Shown: positions 62,249-64,000 of the stretch, one piece after another
Layout: the number at the start of each line of letters is the position of its first letter
How positions within the stretch are numbered: position 1 is the first letter of the stretch
NCBI GenBank assembly: GCA_041984235.1
Contig: JBHIYN010000005.1
Span: 62,001-126,000 of the forward strand
Source: JBHIYN01 sp041984235
Lineage (GTDB): Bacteria; Pseudomonadota; Gammaproteobacteria; Ga0077536
DNA length: 64,000 bases
Reading direction: 5' to 3'
Notes under the pieces: generated by a model
Databases searched by the model: none
Told to the model about the DNA's origin: nothing
Seen by the model: only the letters and a program-made list of their open reading frames with translations
Program-made: the position numbers and the translations under genes

Positions 62249-62809
62249 TCAGAAATGGTAGCCGAGCTGGATGGCGTGGAAGTTGATGCCCGGGTTGTCG
62301 TCGCCAATGCCGGCGTTGGAGAGATGCTGGAAGCGATAGACCAGCTCGTAACGGCCGCCCGCGCCGAAACGCGCGCCGGCGCCGACGTGGGTGCCGAAGG
62401 CGAAGGGGATATCGAAATCGCGATCGCCGATGCCGTCTTCGCTGTGCACGTGAGCGCCGACTCCGAACTCGACGAATGGCGCGATGCCGTGCGCGGCGGT
62501 GCTCTGGTAGCGCAGCACCGGGGTCAGACCGAAATCGACCAGATCGTTCTCGCCGGTGGTGCCGCGGGTGCCGTCCCAGTACGTCACCGAGGCCTCGAGG
62601 TAGGTACCGAGATGCCAGTCACCGGTCTCCAGCCACTTCAGGCCGAGGTCCCAGCGCAACGCGGCCCCGTAGCGCTCGACGTCCTCGTCGCCTTCGTTCA
62701 TGCCGAGCTCCAGCAACACGCTGTCGAGCGCGGATGCGGGCGTGACGAAAACGAGAATCAGGAGTGCGAGGGCGGCGCGCTGGCCGCTGCGAAAGGCTGC
62801 GCTCGGCAT
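62249..62809 (-). CDS. PagL-like lipid A 3-O-deacylase
   Basis: A 186-residue outer-membrane beta-barrel protein: signal peptide (~1-28), alternating strands, and a C-terminal aromatic residue (YHF). The segment YRFQHLSNAGIG has the catalytic His and Ser of PagL, which removes the 3-linked acyl chain of lipid A. By my alignment the residue 14 after the His, Glu in Pseudomonas PagL, is Asn here, so activity is uncertain. ATG at 62809 directly precedes the signal peptide; the frame is open upstream. Confidence 0.82.
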   Translation of the reverse strand: MPSAAFRSGQRAALALLILVFVTPASALDSVLLELGMNEGDEDVERYGAALRWDLGLKWLETGDWHLGTYLEASVTYWDGTRGTTGENDLVDFGLTPVLRYQSTAAHGIAPFVEFGVGAHVHSEDGIGDRDFDIPFAFGTHVGAGARFGAGGRYELVYRFQHLSNAGIGDDNPGINFHAIQLGYHF

Positions 62810-62861
62810 GTTCCGGGGTCCGCTTGGAGAGAGTGCGTTATAGCCGGATCCGCAGCGGCGT

Positions 62862-63356
62862 TCAACTCGCTGCGGTGTCCTCGTCATCGGGATCGAGCGG
62901 CGTGGACAGCACGAAGGCGTCCTCGCGCCCGCCACGCGCGGGATAGTAGGCGCGGCGCGTACCGACGTGCCGGAATCCGAGGCTGGAGTAGAGACTGATC
63001 GCCGCGTCGTTCGACGGTCGCACCTCGAGGTAGGCGACGCGCGCGCCGTGTCCGCGCGCGGTGTCGATCAGGTGGCGCATGAGACCGCGCGCCAGGCCGC
63101 GCCGGCGCGCGCTGCCGTCGACGCAGACATTGAGGATGTGGCTCTCCTCGGCCGCCACCGACATGATGCCGTAACCGGCCAGCGCGTCACCGCCGTCGAG
63201 CACCCAGCAGCAATAGCCGACGCGCAGGCAGTCGGCGAAGATCGTCGCCGACCAGGGAAAGTCGTAGCAGCGCCGCTCGATCTCCAGCACCGCCGGGATG
63301 TCGTCGTCCTGCATCAGCCGGATGGTGCAGGTTGCCGGCTCCAGCACCGCGCTCAT
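62862..63356 (-). CDS. rimI: Ribosomal protein S18-alanine N-acetyltransferase-like (RimI)
   Basis: GNAT acetyltransferase of 164 residues: EIERRCYDFPWSATIFADCL at the N-terminus, the acetyl-CoA loop GSARRRGLARGLM and the RimI-typical LEVRPSNDAAISLYSSLGFRHVGTRRAYYP. The likely target is the N-terminus of S18. ATG overlaps the uracil-DNA glycosylase stop (ATGA), a coupling common in Gammaproteobacteria. Confidence 0.93.
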   Translation of the reverse strand: MSAVLEPATCTIRLMQDDDIPAVLEIERRCYDFPWSATIFADCLRVGYCCWVLDGGDALAGYGIMSVAAEESHILNVCVDGSARRRGLARGLMRHLIDTARGHGARVAYLEVRPSNDAAISLYSSLGFRHVGTRRAYYPARGGREDAFVLSTPLDPDDEDTAAS

Positions 63357-64000
63357 GGCGCTGTGTCCCCGGATACCAGGCGCGCGGCAAGCTGCAGGTC
63401 CGTCCACGCCTTGCGCTTCTCTCCCGGCGAACGCAGCAGGTAGGCCGGGTGGTAGGTCACCACGACCGGGATCCGGGTTTCTCCGTACTCGTAGACCTGT
63501 CCGCGCATGCGTCCGATCGGGGTGTCGGTGGCGAGCAGATTCTGCGCGGCGATGCGGCCGACCGCAAGGATCACGCGCGGCGCGACGCGCGCGATCTGGC
63601 GGCTGAGGAAGCCGCTGCAGGCCACCACCTCGGCCGGCTCGGGATCGCGGTTGCGCGGCGGGCGGCACTTGAGAATGTTGGCGATGTAGACCTGCTCGCG
63701 CGCCAGGCCGATCGCGCCGAGCATGGCATTGAGGAGCTGACCGGCACGGCCGACGAAAGGCTCGCCGCGGCGGTCCTCCTCGGCACCGGGCGCCTCGCCG
63801 ATAATCATGAGCTCGGCGTCCAGGGCGCCTACGCCGAACACCGTCTGCGTGCGCCCGCGATGCAGCTCGCAGGCCGTACAGCCGGCGACCGCGTCGCGCA
63901 GCGCCTGCCAGTCGTCCGCGTCCGCGGTCGCGGCTGCCGGTATGCTGGCCGCATCCGCGGCCGGCGCACCGGCATCGCGCGCGTGCCACACGGTGATGCC
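63353..64000 (-). CDS. Uracil-DNA glycosylase family 4, 5' end outside window
   Basis: Fe-S uracil-DNA glycosylase that excises uracil from DNA. GEAPGAEED is the family 4 motif, and GCTACELHRGRTQTVFGVG plus NILKCRPP contribute cluster cysteines; HPAYLLRSPGEKRKAW is the C-terminal motif. The frame remains open through position 64000, and the residues just inside the edge (GITVWHARD) match the middle of a longer N-terminus, so the gene is cut by the window. At least 215 residues are visible. Confidence 0.92.
   Translation of the reverse strand, partial: GITVWHARDAGAPAADAASIPAAATADADDWQALRDAVAGCTACELHRGRTQTVFGVGALDAELMIIGEAPGAEEDRRGEPFVGRAGQLLNAMLGAIGLAREQVYIANILKCRPPRNRDPEPAEVVACSGFLSRQIARVAPRVILAVGRIAAQNLLATDTPIGRMRGQVYEYGETRIPVVVTYHPAYLLRSPGEKRKAWTDLQLAARLVSGDTAP

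Overview
This is 64 kb of a GC-rich (very roughly two-thirds G+C by eye) chromosome from a gammaproteobacterium. The evidence is gene order: tRNA-Tyr/Gly/Thr-tuf-tRNA-Trp, smf-smg-topA-tsaC next to def-fmt-rsmB-trkA, DUF971-ubiE-ubiJ-ubiB, hslVU, dapF-DUF484-xerC, secB-gpsA and gpmI-envC-ctpA-yibQ are all blocks of that class. I cannot name the genus. Coding density is high and no stretch over 300 bases lacks a gene. The largest gaps are 34980-35221 and 57003-57216. I saw no insertion sequence, prophage, CRISPR array or rRNA.

Layout. (1) 1-1831: translation operon on the minus strand (tRNA-Tyr, tRNA-Gly, tRNA-Thr, EF-Tu, tRNA-Trp) behind a clear sigma-70 promoter. (2) 1837-7819, minus: a LysM protein, dprA, smg, topA, tsaC. 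(3) 7985-18198, plus: def, fmt, rsmB, DUF4390, an NtrY/NtrX-like two-component pair, trkA, trkH and a small TPR protein, many with 1-4 base overlaps. (4) A type 1B dihydroorotate dehydrogenase (minus) and trmL (plus). (5) 19771-34979, minus: a nearly complete MSHA-type type IV pilus locus transcribed in the order mshI, mshI2, mshJ, mshK, mshL, mshM, mshN, mshE, mshG, mshF-like, mshA, O-antigen-ligase-like gene, mshC, mshD, mshO, mshP. (6) 35222-37190, minus: gpsA, secB, a rhodanese protein. (7) 37355-42317, plus: gpmI, envC-like, ctpA, yibQ-like. (8) 42279-52299, minus: ubiquinone genes, hslVU, xerC, DUF484, dapF, a MscS-type channel, a TraB/GumN protein. (9) 52390-59176: nagZ, two peptide-ABC permeases, two unknown proteins, a YkuD-domain protein without a signal peptide, and a peptide-binding lipoprotein. 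(10) 59176-64000, minus: rlmD, a DnaQ-fold exonuclease, cysM, a PagL-like protein, rimI and an Fe-S uracil-DNA glycosylase cut by the window edge.

How it fits together. The largest coherent system is the MSHA pilus. Its extension ATPase MshE keeps the N-terminal double motif that binds cyclic di-GMP, so pilus extension is probably second-messenger controlled. A Wzy_C/O-antigen-ligase-like membrane protein with a TPR tail sits inside the operon just after the major pilin, whose C-terminus is Ser/Thr-rich; pilin O-glycosylation is a reasonable hypothesis. The nagZ/peptide-ABC/cytosolic-YkuD group looks like a peptidoglycan-recycling neighbourhood. The NtrX-like regulator lacks the sigma-54 contact loop and has an altered Walker B, so it probably does not work as a classical enhancer-binding ATPase.
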